Of a stretch of 64,000 nt of DNA, positions 1 through 9,366 are shown piece after piece. The notes under the pieces are model-generated. The model did no database searches, was not told the DNA's origin, and saw nothing but the letters and a program-made list of their open reading frames with translations. The stretch is taken from positions 62,001-126,000 of the forward strand of contig NZ_JPMD01000028.1 in NCBI RefSeq assembly GCF_000732635.1, read 5' to 3'. Source of the stretch: Clostridium sulfidigenes. Its GTDB lineage: Bacteria; Bacillota; Clostridia; Clostridiales; Clostridiaceae. Position numbers and translations under genes: made by a program. Numbering within the stretch: position 1 is the first letter of the stretch; the number at the start of each line of letters is the position of its first letter.

Positions 1-175
1 TACCTTTCAAATTAAGATATTTTACTTTGAATTTCAAATACTTTGATAATCAAAGTTTATTTTATTATAAGCCATTTTAATAATTGATGCAATAAGTATC
101 CTAGTGGAATATATATAATTAACTCATTCTTCATAAAAAATCTACTATTATATTTATAAAGGATTACAAAAATAA

Positions 176-210
176 AAGAACTATAACATAAAATCATATG
201 TATAGTTCTT
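176..210 (-). terminator. Terminator after the phospholipase C-like gene
   Basis: A 10-bp inverted repeat (AAGAACTATA at 176-185, TATAGTTCTT at 201-210) lies just past the stop of the minus-strand gene at 232-882. On the minus strand it is followed by a T-rich tail (TTTTATTTTTG). The rest of 1-231 is AT-rich with only a short palindrome (CTTTGAT/ATCAAAG near 41-55), and I see no gene in it. Confidence 0.6.
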
Positions 211-231
211 ATTCTTAATATTTTTCTTTAT

Positions 232-882
232 TTATTGAATTTTACCTTTTAAAATACTATTTATCTTTTTAGAAGTATCATCTATAAACTTATCCATTTC
301 CTCTTCATTAAGATATATAAAATTCTCCTTAGTTTCTTCATTATCTCCTAAATAATATTCTGTTATATAGTTAACTTGCTTCATTAAAGCCCCTTTAGGA
401 AAATAATCTATATAATCCGGTACCTCGTCTATATTTTTGAATATAGTATGAAAAATAAAATTAGGATTTTTTTCTAAGTATAAAAAATCTAATCCATACC
501 AATCCTTTTTTATGGTCCAAATAAAACTTGCATCCTCTTTTAATTTCTTATTATATAAAGCATTTTTCTTTTTTTCATTGAAAAACTTAGACCATTCAAT
601 ATCTGTAAGCAAGTGTATATAATATCCAAGGACATAAGAATATTTTGAGTATTCCATCAAATTATTTTTTATATACTTATCAAAAAACCTCTCTGCATCT
701 ATATTATTTTCTTCATTAATCCAATGAGTAATTTTTTTTGGTGGATTGAAGCTACTCCAATCTTCATTCGGAACTCCAGAATCTGGACCAACATTTCCAA
801 GTATAAATGCTATAGAATCTAAATCATCCATATTCTTCAATATATTTTCTGCAATTCTAAGATGAGCTATCCAAGTTGCCAT
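232..882 (-). CDS. Zinc-dependent phospholipase C-like protein (putative)
   Basis: 216 aa, no signal peptide or membrane segment, so probably cytoplasmic. The N-terminus (MATWIAHLRIAENIL), the GNVGPDSG segment near residue 30, KKITHWI near 50 and the GYYIHLLTDIEW segment near 86-97 place histidines and aspartates as in the zinc-dependent phospholipase C/S1-P1-like helical fold, where a GYxxHxxxD helix supplies metal ligands. Clostridial relatives are usually annotated as zinc-dependent phospholipase C family or simply hydrolase. The substrate is unknown, and the lack of a signal peptide argues against a secreted toxin. It lies 19 nt downstream of the Mpv17-like gene on the same strand and may be co-transcribed with it. 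Confidence 0.55.
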   Translation of the reverse strand: MATWIAHLRIAENILKNMDDLDSIAFILGNVGPDSGVPNEDWSSFNPPKKITHWINEENNIDAERFFDKYIKNNLMEYSKYSYVLGYYIHLLTDIEWSKFFNEKKKNALYNKKLKEDASFIWTIKKDWYGLDFLYLEKNPNFIFHTIFKNIDEVPDYIDYFPKGALMKQVNYITEYYLGDNEETKENFIYLNEEEMDKFIDDTSKKINSILKGKIQ

Positions 883-901
883 TAAACCCCTCCTTCTTGT
901 A

Positions 902-1576
902 CTATCCTATGACCTCTTGTTCATTAACTATAGTTTTTTTAGACTTTTTGGCTATAGCCATCATAAGACCTAAAGCTATTGATAAAAAAGCCGAAGCAAC
1001 TACTCTATACTGTGGTGGCATTAAAAATACAAGGGTATGACATGGAATCCAGAAAAATGGAATTGTTTTTAACATACTAAACCCTATGAGCATATTAAAA
1101 TCAATTTCTTTAACCAAATCATTTATAGTTACCTTTTTCATCCCTCTATATTTAACATCAATATATAAATCACAAAACTTATGAAATAAAAACATAAAGG
1201 GTGCAAAAGTAATATTCATCATAGCACTTGTTAAAAATGCATGTCCAAACTTTGAGCCATGGAAAGGTAATCTGCCTATATCTTGTGCAGCTAACACTCC
1301 TTCTGAATATAGTGTAAAGGCTAAAGTTATCATCATTCCAATTATTCCCCATATAATTGCTTTAAAAATTAATCCTTTAGTCTTTTGCCACTGTCCATGT
1401 AAAATTCTAGCTCCCAACATGTCTCCCATGGTAGCTAAAACAAAGAATTTAAAAAAGCCACTTATATATGGATATGCTTGTGTCATAGCCATAAATACTT
1501 CTCTAGTTGTTGGAACTACTAAAACTGCAGCCCATAAAAGTAATAAACCTCCCCATAAGTAATCCCCTAATTTCAT
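902..1576 (-). CDS. Mpv17/PMP22-like integral membrane protein
   Basis: 224 aa with about four to five hydrophobic segments and a basic C-terminus. Several blocks resemble the eukaryotic Mpv17/PMP22 family: GDMLGARILHG near residue 52 (compare GD-x-x-xQ), a segment rich in F, P and H near 125-135, and the C-terminal FWIPCHTLVFLMPPQYR, which matches the W-P-x(n)-N-F-x-x-V-P-x-x-x-R signature in spacing. In eukaryotes the family forms small inner-membrane channels; the bacterial role is not known. The start is ATG with GGGGAGAATAATC upstream on the minus strand. The assignment rests on remembered motif similarity, so another small membrane family is possible. Confidence 0.45.
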   Translation of the reverse strand: MKLGDYLWGGLLLLWAAVLVVPTTREVFMAMTQAYPYISGFFKFFVLATMGDMLGARILHGQWQKTKGLIFKAIIWGIIGMMITLAFTLYSEGVLAAQDIGRLPFHGSKFGHAFLTSAMMNITFAPFMFLFHKFCDLYIDVKYRGMKKVTINDLVKEIDFNMLIGFSMLKTIPFFWIPCHTLVFLMPPQYRVVASAFLSIALGLMMAIAKKSKKTIVNEQEVIG

Positions 1577-1775
1577 TTGATTATTCTCCCCTTTTCTACT
1601 GTATCTTTAAAATTTGTTATTTAATAAATATTATAACGTTTTCAATTCCATTTATCTACAATAAATTTTCATTTTTCAGAAACTTTTTATAAGTTGAAAA
1701 TCTAGCTTAGTTATGTTACTGCATTATTACACTTATACCTATATTTTATATATCGCTTCATTGAAGTATATTTAA

Positions 1776-2402
1776 TTCTTTAATATAAAAATAAAATCTA
1801 TAGGTGAATGGATTGAACAATCAAAATTTCACAGTGTTAGCTTGCTTACTAGAATCACATCGGATGTAGGAACAATATCTTCAACAATATTAGATACTAT
1901 TCCTAGCATTATATCTTTGCTTATAACCTTTATAGCTTCCTTTTCTACTCTTATTTATTTTGCTCCATCCGTAGCAATTGTAGCAGTAATAATAGGTCCT
2001 ATATTGCTTTTAATTAGTCGATCCTTTGGTAGAAAACTAAAAAAATTATATAAAGAAATACAAGAAGAAGATATAAAATATCTCTCTTTCATTCAAGAAT
2101 CCATTCAAAACTTAATGATAGTTAAAACCTCTTGTATGGAGAAACTTAATGTAGGTAAACTTCATCTAATACAAAAAAACAAATATGAGTTAGCTATGAA
2201 AAATACTAAACTTAGTGTTCTTTCAGGAATATCCATGGGATTTTGTTCTACCATTGCTTATTTCTCTATATTTTGCTGGGGTGCTTTAAACATTTCAAAA
2301 GGATTAGAACCCTATTGAACTTTTACCGCTATGATACAACTCTACAGTAATATTCAAAGTCCTATTTCTTGACTTGCTAACACTTTCCCAGTCCTTTTAT
2401 AA
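1776..2402 (+). pseudogene. Remnant of an ABC exporter transmembrane domain
   Basis: Translating from about 1776 (after a TAA) gives part of an ABC exporter membrane domain: SLLTRITSDVGTIS is the usual TRxTxDV block after the first helices, followed by intracellular-loop and helix sequence to GLEPY. An in-frame TGA at 2316-2318 is followed in the same frame by TFTAMIQLYSNIQSPIS, a second TGA at 2370-2372, then LANTFP. In intact relatives this reads (Y)GTxTAxxQLxxxIQxPxxxLxxxxP, so the TGA codons fall at or near glycine positions and are one base from GGA. The first two helices, any start codon with a ribosome binding site and the whole ATPase domain are missing. The gene is dead or a relic. 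Confidence 0.8.
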
Positions 2403-2450
2403 TTTCATAATTGTAATATATAAGTTTAAATATTACGGAAATTATAAATA

Positions 2451-2482
2451 AATGTAAATAATTATTTATAATTATTTACATT
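2451..2482. terminator. Perfect AT-only palindrome between relic and rubrerythrin
   Basis: Two 14-bp arms (AATGTAAATAATTA and TAATTATTTACATT) match perfectly around a 4-nt loop, followed by CCATTTTTT. It could be a terminator for the relic ABC gene. Its ATAATTATTTATAATTATT core also resembles the A/T-rich PerR-type operators that precede rubrerythrin genes, so a regulatory role for the gene at 2591 is possible. Confidence 0.4.
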
Positions 2483-2590
2483 CCATTTTTTATATGGTAC
2501 ACTATATTTAAATTGTTAGATAATAATAATTATTAAATAATAACTTACTTTTAATGGTAATGTTATAGAATAAGAAAGTGGGGAATAAAG

Positions 2591-3130
2591 ATGGGAAATC
2601 TAAAAGGAACTAAAACAGAAGCTAATTTAGCAACAGCATTCGCAGGAGAATCTCAAGCTAGAAATAAATATACTTTTTATGCTTCAAAGGCTAAAAAAGA
2701 AGGATATGAGCAAATCGCCGCTCTTTTCACTGAAACTGCAAATAATGAAAAAGAACATGCAAAAATATGGTTCAAACTTCTTCATGATGGCATAGGTGAT
2801 ACTATGGAAAACCTTAAAGATGCAGCTGCTGGTGAAAACTATGAGTGGACTGATATGTATGCTACTTTTGCAAAAGAAGCTAGAGAAGAAGGCTTTGATA
2901 AAATTGCAAACTTATTTGAAGGTGTAGGTAAAATTGAAAAAGAGCATGAAGAAAGATATTTAGCTTTATTAAAAAATATTGAAGACGGAAAAGTATTTGA
3001 AAAAGAAGAAAAAGTGGTATGGCAATGCGCTAACTGCGGATTCATCTATGAAGGAGAAAAAGCACCAAATGCATGTCCTGTTTGTGCACATCCTCAAAGC
3101 TACTTCCAATTATTAGCTAAAAACTATTAA
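2591..3130 (+). CDS. rbr: Rubrerythrin
   Basis: 179 aa, the usual family length. It is a cytoplasmic non-haem iron peroxidase that reduces hydrogen peroxide using electrons from NADH via rubredoxin-type carriers, part of anaerobe oxidative-stress defence. The ferritin-like diiron domain (residues 1-140) shows the paired metal-ligand helices: [11 protein letters not shown] near 14, [10 protein letters not shown] near 52 and [11 protein letters not shown] near 117. The C-terminal rubredoxin domain has two CxxC pairs (CANCGF near 146, CPVCAHP near 161). The start is ATG with GTGGGG upstream. It is a monocistronic gene ended by a strong bidirectional terminator. PerR control is likely from family knowledge but not demonstrated here. 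Confidence 0.97.
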   Translation: MGNLKGTKTEANLATAFAGESQARNKYTFYASKAKKEGYEQIAALFTETANNEKEHAKIWFKLLHDGIGDTMENLKDAAAGENYEWTDMYATFAKEAREEGFDKIANLFEGVGKIEKEHEERYLALLKNIEDGKVFEKEEKVVWQCANCGFIYEGEKAPNACPVCAHPQSYFQLLAKNY

Positions 3131-3142
3131 TATTAAAATAAG

Positions 3143-3184
3143 AAGGGTATTGAATCAAGAATTAATTCTAGATTCAATACCCTT
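3143..3184. terminator. Bidirectional terminator between rbr and the helicase gene
   Basis: A perfect 14-bp stem (AAGGGTATTGAATC at 3143-3156, GATTCAATACCCTT at 3171-3184) with a 14-nt loop, followed by TGTTTAATATGTTTT. It separates the convergent rbr and helicase genes. Confidence 0.85.
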
Positions 3185-3214
3185 GTTTAATATGTTTTAT
3201 TCTATATTAAAGTC

Positions 3215-5536
3215 TTATTCTATAGGCATTAACTTTTGATATATTTCACTTCTATACCTCTTATCTAAAAGCATTATGGTACCCTTATCTTCTTCAGTTC
3301 TAATAACCCTTCCCATAGCCTGTATAACTTTGTTCATTCCTGGAAATGTATACGCATAGTGAAATCCTGGTTCCCCTATTTCGTTAAAATATTCTTCTAT
3401 TAATTTTCTTTCAAAGGATATTTTAGGTAATCCAACTCCCACTATAATTGCTCCCTTAAGTCTATCCCCAATTAAATCTATTCCTTCTGAAAATACTCCT
3501 CCTAGAACTACAAAACCTATAGTTCTCTCCTTACTATTTTTATCTACATCCATCAAAGAAAATCTTTCCAAGAATTCTTCTCTTTCTTCCTCTGTCATAA
3601 CACTTTCTTGTAAGTATATATTATGTTCACTAAAATTCTTACAGTAAACTTCATATACTTTTGTCATATATTCATAGGAAGGAAAAAATACTAAAAAGTT
3701 TCCCTCATAATTATTTAGAGTTTCATTGATATATTTACAGATTGGGTAATAACTTTTATCTCTGTACTTGTATCTAGTATCAATGTCATATTTTAGAATC
3801 AAATTTCTATTTTCTGGTGGAAAGGGAGACTGAAGTTTTATGCTATAACTTTTATCATCTCCACCTAGTAGATTTTTAAAATAATTCATTGGAGACAGAG
3901 TGGCTGAAAAAAATATATTACTTATATTACCTTTTATACACTGTTTTATCACATTGCTTGGGTTTAAACAGAATATTTTTATCCGGATATCCATATCTTC
4001 ATTATTACAGTATAGTACAAAATCCTCTGAAAATAACTCTCCAATTCTAATAAAATCTAAGAAAGAAAAATATACATTTAAAAATATTTCATCTATGGTT
4101 TCACCACTGTGTTCTTTTAAATAATTTTCACCTTCTGTTGCAAAAAGCCTGAAAAGAACTAGCATTTCTCCAGGGCCTTCATCTATTATTATATTGCCCT
4201 TTTCACCTATTGTATATTCCTTTAGTTTCTTAATTATTTTATTTATTATACCTATTAGTTTTTTATTTTTATATTTAAATTCTTTTTTTAATTCTTTCAA
4301 ATCACTTTCTTTTATCTCAGCAGAATACATTTCTCTTCCACGGTCTACTAAATTATGTGCCTCATCAATAAGAAATATATATGGTGTATCATCAAATGCC
4401 ATTCGCTTTATCATAGCTTTAGGATCAAAGAAATAGTTATAATCACCTATTATAAAATCACACCAAGCAATTAAGTCTAAGGAAAGTTCAAAAGGGCATA
4501 CTTTAAATTGCCTGCTGTACTCCTCAATAATCTGTTGATTAAAAACTTCATTGTTTTCTATCATAGCTAATATGGCGTCATTAACTCGATCAAAATGTCC
4601 CTTTGCATATTCACAGGCATCGCCATTACATATTCTTTCCTCTAGAAAACAAATCTTATCTTTTGCAGTAATAGTTAATGTTCTAAGCCTCATACCAGAG
4701 CCTCTTAATATGTCTAAGGTATTTTCAGCCACTCCTTTAGTAATATTTTTTGCTGTAAGATATATAAGCTTAACTGAATTATTTATAGTAAAAGACTTTA
4801 TTGCAGGAAAAATTGTTGAAATAGTCTTTCCTGTCCCTGTAGGTGCTTCAATATAAATATCTTTTTTCTCTTTAATAGTTCTATATATATTTATAGCTAG
4901 TTCCCTTTGACCCTTCCTATAATTTTCAAAAGGAAAATCTAACTTTTCAATAGAGTTATTTCTTAGCTCTATCCAACTACTTTGAAGATGAATCCACCTT
5001 GTATACCTGCCCATCACTTCATTGAAAAATTCCTTTAGTTCTTCCCTTAAAAAAGTTTTTGAAAAGGTCTTTGTATGCAAACTTTCTCTGTGACAATATA
5101 TAAGATCTATATCTATTTCACTTAGGTTTTCTTCTTCACAATAGATGTGCCCATATAGTTTTCCTTGGGCCCAGTGAAGAAAGTTTTCATTTTCTTCAAG
5201 GGTAAGTAAGTCCTTCATGGTAGTCTTTATCTCTATTATTTTTACTCTAGTATTATTATCTTCCTGTGAACTAGTAATAATAACGCCATCGGCTCTACCT
5301 TCTAAAATAATGTTTATTTCTTTATAGGATAACTCTTTTGATAGATACATCTCATTAATATAGATCTTCTCTTCAGATTCATCACATTGCTCTTTAAGTT
5401 CCTTTTGTATGACTTTGTGAAGCCTAGTTCCCTCTTGAGCTGATGCAATACCACCTATTCTATCATCAATATCCCCTTGTCTATAAATAAACTCTATTAA
5501 ATTTCTAACAGATATTCTCATATTATTTTCTATCAT
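3215..5536 (-). CDS. DinG/XPD-family helicase with PD-(D/E)XK-like N-terminus
   Basis: 773 aa superfamily 2 DNA helicase. Residues 1-190 look like a PD-(D/E)XK (Cas4/RecB-like) nuclease domain: GRADGVII near 80 and VKIIEIKTT near 98 supply the D and ExK residues. The helicase core follows, with Walker A EAPTGTGKT near 230, an iron-sulfur-type cysteine set (CFLEERIC, CEYA, CPFE, roughly 295-350), DEAH as LIDEAHNL near 388, and motif VI QAMGRVIRTEEDKG near 735. An Fe-S cluster in that position is typical of XPD/DinG enzymes, which unwind 5'-3'. It probably acts in repair of damaged DNA or R-loops. The divergent neighbours give no pathway link, and the ABC-F gene lies 41 nt upstream on the same strand. 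Confidence 0.85.
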   Translation of the reverse strand: MIENNMRISVRNLIEFIYRQGDIDDRIGGIASAQEGTRLHKVIQKELKEQCDESEEKIYINEMYLSKELSYKEINIILEGRADGVIITSSQEDNNTRVKIIEIKTTMKDLLTLEENENFLHWAQGKLYGHIYCEEENLSEIDIDLIYCHRESLHTKTFSKTFLREELKEFFNEVMGRYTRWIHLQSSWIELRNNSIEKLDFPFENYRKGQRELAINIYRTIKEKKDIYIEAPTGTGKTISTIFPAIKSFTINNSVKLIYLTAKNITKGVAENTLDILRGSGMRLRTLTITAKDKICFLEERICNGDACEYAKGHFDRVNDAILAMIENNEVFNQQIIEEYSRQFKVCPFELSLDLIAWCDFIIGDYNYFFDPKAMIKRMAFDDTPYIFLIDEAHNLVDRGREMYSAEIKESDLKELKKEFKYKNKKLIGIINKIIKKLKEYTIGEKGNIIIDEGPGEMLVLFRLFATEGENYLKEHSGETIDEIFLNVYFSFLDFIRIGELFSEDFVLYCNNEDMDIRIKIFCLNPSNVIKQCIKGNISNIFFSATLSPMNYFKNLLGGDDKSYSIKLQSPFPPENRNLILKYDIDTRYKYRDKSYYPICKYINETLNNYEGNFLVFFPSYEYMTKVYEVYCKNFSEHNIYLQESVMTEEEREEFLERFSLMDVDKNSKERTIGFVVLGGVFSEGIDLIGDRLKGAIIVGVGLPKISFERKLIEEYFNEIGEPGFHYAYTFPGMNKVIQAMGRVIRTEEDKGTIMLLDKRYRSEIYQKLMPIE

Positions 5537-5577
5537 ATTCTTCTCCTAATAGGTAGATCCATGATTAAACCTAGGAA

Positions 5578-7502
5578 TTACTTATTTTGCTTCTGGGTTT
5601 CCATCTCTTCAAAAATTTCATTTAAATATTCCCATCTTTCTAATAGAAAGTTCAATTCCTCTTTTAATCTATTTTGATCTTCCAACAACTGTTGTAGCTT
5701 TACGAAATCACTTCCACACTGATTTATCTCAGCCTCAATTAATGTAATATTTTCTTCTTTTTTTTCAATATCATCATCTATGGTATCAAATTCTTTCTGC
5801 TCTTTAAATGTAAATTTTAATTTAGTTGACTTTTCTTTACGATTTTTATTTTCATCATATTTCTTTTCTTTGTTAGTACTTGATGTAGCAACTTCTTCTT
5901 CAGCCTTTATATCCCTATACTCTTTATAATCACTATAATTTCCTACAAGCTCTAAAATCTTTCCTTGTCCTTCAAAGCTAAAAATTCTATTGGCAATTCT
6001 ATCTAGGAAGTATCTATCGTGGGATATAGCTATTACCGTACCATTAAATCTATCCAAATAGTCTTCTAGGATTGTTAAAGTCTGAATATCTAAATCATTG
6101 GTTGGCTCATCTAAAAATAATACATTAGGTGCTTCCATTAGTATTCTTAAAAGATATAATCTTCTCTTCTCTCCACCAGACAATTTAGATATAAAACTAT
6201 GCTGCATGGTTCCATCAAATAAAAAGTTCTCTAACATTTGAGAAGCAGTAATTTTACTTCCATCATTTGTAGTTATATACTCAGCTATTTCTTTAATATA
6301 CTCGATGACTCTCATAGTTCCATCTAATTCTATATTTTCTTGGGTAAAATATCCTATCTTAACAGTTTCACCTTGTGTAACTTCTCCCTTATCAGGCTTA
6401 ATCTTCCACTTATAATATTCAATAAAGTAGATTTACCCATACCATTATTCCCTATAACTCCTACTCTCTCTTCCTTAGTAAAGATATGACTAAAATCCTT
6501 TATAATTACCTTATCTCCAAAGTCCTTGCTTATATTATCAAGCTCTAATATCTTCTTTCCTAACCTTGAACCAGCTGTATTTAATTCCATTCTATCTTCA
6601 TCCATCTTATAGGATGTTTCTTTTAACTCTTCAAACCTATCAATCCTTGCCTTTTGCTTAGTAGATCTAGCTTTAGCTCCTCTTTTTATCCAAGCTAACT
6701 CTTTTCTGTAGAGATTCTGTCTTTTACTTTCAAGAGCCTCCATAAGCTGCATTCTCTCTGCTTTTTTCTCTAAAAATACAGAATAATTTCCTTGATAAGA
6801 ATAAAGCTCTCCCCTATCTAGTTCAAAGATCCTATTAGTAATTCTATCTAAGAAGTATCTATCGTGGGTTATCATTATAACCCCACCTTTTCTTTTTTGT
6901 AATAGCTCCTCCATATAATCAATTATTTCATTATCCATGTGGTTAGTAGGTTCATCCAATATTAAAAGATCACAAGGAGTTATTAGCACATTACAAAGCC
7001 CTACTCTCTTTCTTTGCCCTCCAGAAAGCTTTCCCATTTTAGCATCAAAATCCGTTATACCTAACTTTGTTAGTAATGCTTTTGCCTCGCTTTCTATTTG
7101 CCAACCTCCTAATGCGTCAATTTTACTAGTAAGCTTAAATAACTGTTGTTGCAGCTTTGAGTTATCACTATTGGTTTTTAGTTCTTCTAATACATGTTCA
7201 TACTCTCTTAGTACTTCCATTATTTCCCCAGCACCATTAAAAACATGATCAATAATCCTATCCTCTGGATTAAACTCAATATGTTGAGGTAAATAAGATA
7301 TGTTCAGTCCATTCATCTTTGTAATTGTACCAGAATCCTCTTGTTCTATTCCTGCAATTATTTTTAATAATGTAGACTTTCCAGCTCCATTTACACCAAT
7401 TATTCCAACTTTATCTTCTGATGTTATGGTTAGTTTCACATCTGTTAATAATGGTTTTTCACTATAACTCTTATATATATTTTCAAGTGTTATTAAATTC
7501 AT
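5578..7502 (-). pseudogene. ABC-F ATPase (Uup-type), interrupted by a 1-base deletion
   Basis: Two adjacent minus-strand reading frames together make one ABC-F protein of about 640 aa with two ATPase domains and a Uup-type charged coiled-coil C-terminus. The first part has Walker A GVNGAGKST and the signature KLSGGQRKR; its second Walker A is GNNGMGKST. After GRL the frame slips near 6398-6399. Adding one A (TTAAGCC to TTAAAGCC) restores KPDKGEVTQGETVKIGYFTQ and joins it to the second frame, which carries the signature KLSGGEKRR. ABC-F proteins act on ribosomes or the translation state and do not transport. The start is taken at the ATG at 7502, which has GAGG nine bases upstream, rather than the ATG at 7511. 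Intact in the ancestor; it could be a sequencing error. Confidence 0.85.
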
Positions 7503-7611
7503 ATGTATCATCCTCTATTCTTAGCTATGTTTAATTATTTATTTTCTTTTTATAATATCTTCTATTTATAAAACCTTTCCTATGGACATTATACCTAATC
7601 GAGAAAGAAAT

Positions 7612-7648
7612 AAAAACCTCTAGATACTATTATTATCTAAAGGTTTTT
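7612..7648. terminator. Hairpin between the ECF gene and the ABC-F gene
   Basis: A 15-bp stem with one mismatch (AAAAACCTCTAGATA at 7612-7626, TATCTAAAGGTTTTT at 7634-7648), with A-rich and T-rich flanks that would work in either direction. On the minus strand it ends the transcript from 8289-7747. Confidence 0.75.
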
Positions 7649-7746
7649 ACTTAATATTTAATATTTATAGGGACTTTATACTATATCGCTAATCAAATTT
7701 ATCCTAAAAAATATAACTTTCATAAAATAAAACTATAAGAAATATG

Positions 7747-8289
7747 TTATACCGCTACATCTTCAGGCTCTTCTTTCTTTTTTTCACCTATAGTAGATAA
7801 ATTAATTCCTAATCCTTTTTGTATTATTCTAATAATTGGAAGAGAAATTAAACCATCTACAACGTGATGAATTATAGTTCCTATTCCTGTTACAACAATT
7901 GATAAAACTATATTACCTGTAAATATAAGTACTACTAATCCTTCAAAAATTCCATGTATTGGTGCTGTAAAAGCTACAACTTTACCATAAGACATTTTTT
8001 TCATAATCATTTTAGCTCCAATGTATCCTACTACTATATGAGATGATGCTCTCATTGCCACAATTGGATCTCCTATAGCAAATAAAAAACCTACCACTGA
8101 ACCAATTCCAACTACTACAGCCTCAAAAGGTCCTAAGAACATAGCAATAAACATAGGTACGTGTGATGCCAAAGTTGCAGAGAATGGTGGTATATATACC
8201 CTAAGAAAAGGCCCAAATATTACTGGTATTATAATAGACATAGCTATTAATAATGAACTAATTACCATCTTTTTTAGATTTGTTTTCAT
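7747..8289 (-). CDS. ECF transporter S component, NiaX-like
   Basis: 180 aa membrane protein with about six hydrophobic helices and a charged C-terminal tail (KKKEEPEDVAV). The pattern of a first helix with IIPVIFGPF, then HVPMFIAMFLGPFEAVVVG and GYIGAKMI, fits substrate-binding S components of energy-coupling factor transporters, closest in feel to the niacin type (NiaX). S components need a shared EcfAAT module, which is not in this window. It lies just downstream of, and in the same direction as, a separate-subunit Mo hydroxylase operon, but a strong terminator (8351-8390) separates them. A niacin or related N-heterocycle substrate is an inference from fold resemblance and neighbourhood. 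Confidence 0.6.
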   Translation of the reverse strand: MKTNLKKMVISSLLIAMSIIIPVIFGPFLRVYIPPFSATLASHVPMFIAMFLGPFEAVVVGIGSVVGFLFAIGDPIVAMRASSHIVVGYIGAKMIMKKMSYGKVVAFTAPIHGIFEGLVVLIFTGNIVLSIVVTGIGTIIHHVVDGLISLPIIRIIQKGLGINLSTIGEKKKEEPEDVAV

Positions 8290-8350
8290 TTTTATCCTCC
8301 TACCTATACTGTATATACATTAGTATATATCATAAAGTTACAGTTGTAAA

Positions 8351-8390
8351 TAGAAAGTATCCATTATAAAAAAACAATGGATACTTTCTA
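8351..8390 (-). terminator. Terminator of the 8.4-12.0 kb Mo hydroxylase operon
   Basis: A perfect 15-bp stem (TAGAAAGTATCCATT at 8351-8365, AATGGATACTTTCTA at 8376-8390) with an A/T loop, directly after the stop at 8397 on the minus strand, followed by TTTAC on that strand. Confidence 0.8.
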
Positions 8391-8396
8391 TTTAAA

Positions 8397-9347
8397 TCAG
8401 TTATAAATTTGACCTTTTTTTTCTTTTAACGCTAATAATAACTTATCACATGTTACAGGTATGCTATACATTCTAACTCCTACTGCATCATATATGGCAT
8501 TTAATATAGCTGGAGCTGTAGGTATCATTACAGGCTCTCCTATTCCTTTAGCTCCATAAGGACCTGATTCCTCAAATTCCTCCACAAAATAAGTATCTAT
8601 ATGTGGTACATCTTTACTGGTTGGTATTATATAATTTGAAAAATTTCTATTTTTTATAGAACCTTTTTCTATTTCTATTTCTTCCATAAGTGCATAACCT
8701 ATTCCCATGGCAACTCCGCCTTGTGCCTGACCTTCTGACGAAGCTGGATTTATTATTTTTCCTGCGTCATTTACAGCTATAACTTCAATTATGTCAACCT
8801 TGCCAGTTTCATCGTCTACTTCAATAGTAACTTTTTGTGCTCCAAAGGTATAAGGCCAATAAGGATTACCTTCACCAGTTTCCATATCAATTTGTGAAGT
8901 TTCTGCTTTAAAATAACCTTCTGTCTTTACTGGAATTCCCTTTTCTTTCATTTGCTTATAAAGGAGCTTTATTTCTTCTTTATTAATACAGTTATCGTTT
9001 GATCTACTTAAACCTTTATTAAAATTACTTCTAAGTTTTTTACAAGCATCATATACAGCATTTCCTGTATTGTAAGTTTGTCTACTTGCTGCTGCAGTAC
9101 CACTATCTTTTACAAAACTAGTGTTATCATACATTACTTTAATTAGATTTTTATCTATTTTTAATGTTTCTGTAGCAATTTGCCACATCACACTTATACC
9201 ACCAGAACCTACATCTGAAACTTCCACATATACTACAATTTCACCATCTTCCCTAAGTTCTGCTGTTGCTCTTGATTCATCAGGAAACCCATTTCCATAC
9301 CCAGTACCATAAAATATAGTAGCATACCCTACACCACGGTTCTTCAT
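8397..9347 (-). CDS. Mo hydroxylase molybdopterin subunit, C-terminal half
   Basis: 316 aa covering the second molybdopterin-binding domain of the xanthine dehydrogenase family. Seen: RGVGYATIFYGTGYGNG at the start, GTAAASRQTYNTGNAV near 70 (Mo-pterin contact), GQAQGGVAMGIGYAL near 205, and GAKGIGEPVMIPTAPA near 272, which holds the catalytic Glu. With the 415-aa upstream half it makes one complete Mo subunit. Two explanations fit. It may be a true split like the NdhL/NdhM subunits of clostridial nicotinate dehydrogenase, with its own AAGAAGG 12 nt before ATG. Or a one-base T insertion near 9369 broke a fused gene: removing one T reads GVEIKRRCEIDMKNRGVG, a natural-looking linker. YqeB/YqeC in the island suggest a selenium-dependent enzyme. 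Confidence 0.8.
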   Translation of the reverse strand: MKNRGVGYATIFYGTGYGNGFPDESRATAELREDGEIVVYVEVSDVGSGGISVMWQIATETLKIDKNLIKVMYDNTSFVKDSGTAAASRQTYNTGNAVYDACKKLRSNFNKGLSRSNDNCINKEEIKLLYKQMKEKGIPVKTEGYFKAETSQIDMETGEGNPYWPYTFGAQKVTIEVDDETGKVDIIEVIAVNDAGKIINPASSEGQAQGGVAMGIGYALMEEIEIEKGSIKNRNFSNYIIPTSKDVPHIDTYFVEEFEESGPYGAKGIGEPVMIPTAPAILNAIYDAVGVRMYSIPVTCDKLLLALKEKKGQIYN

Positions 9348-9366
9348 ATCAATTTCACACCTTCTT

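Noticed and set aside
2316..2372. TGA recoding in the ABC exporter relic
   Set aside because: Both ends of the gene and the ATPase domain are missing and there is no start with a ribosome binding site, so decay is simpler than recoding.
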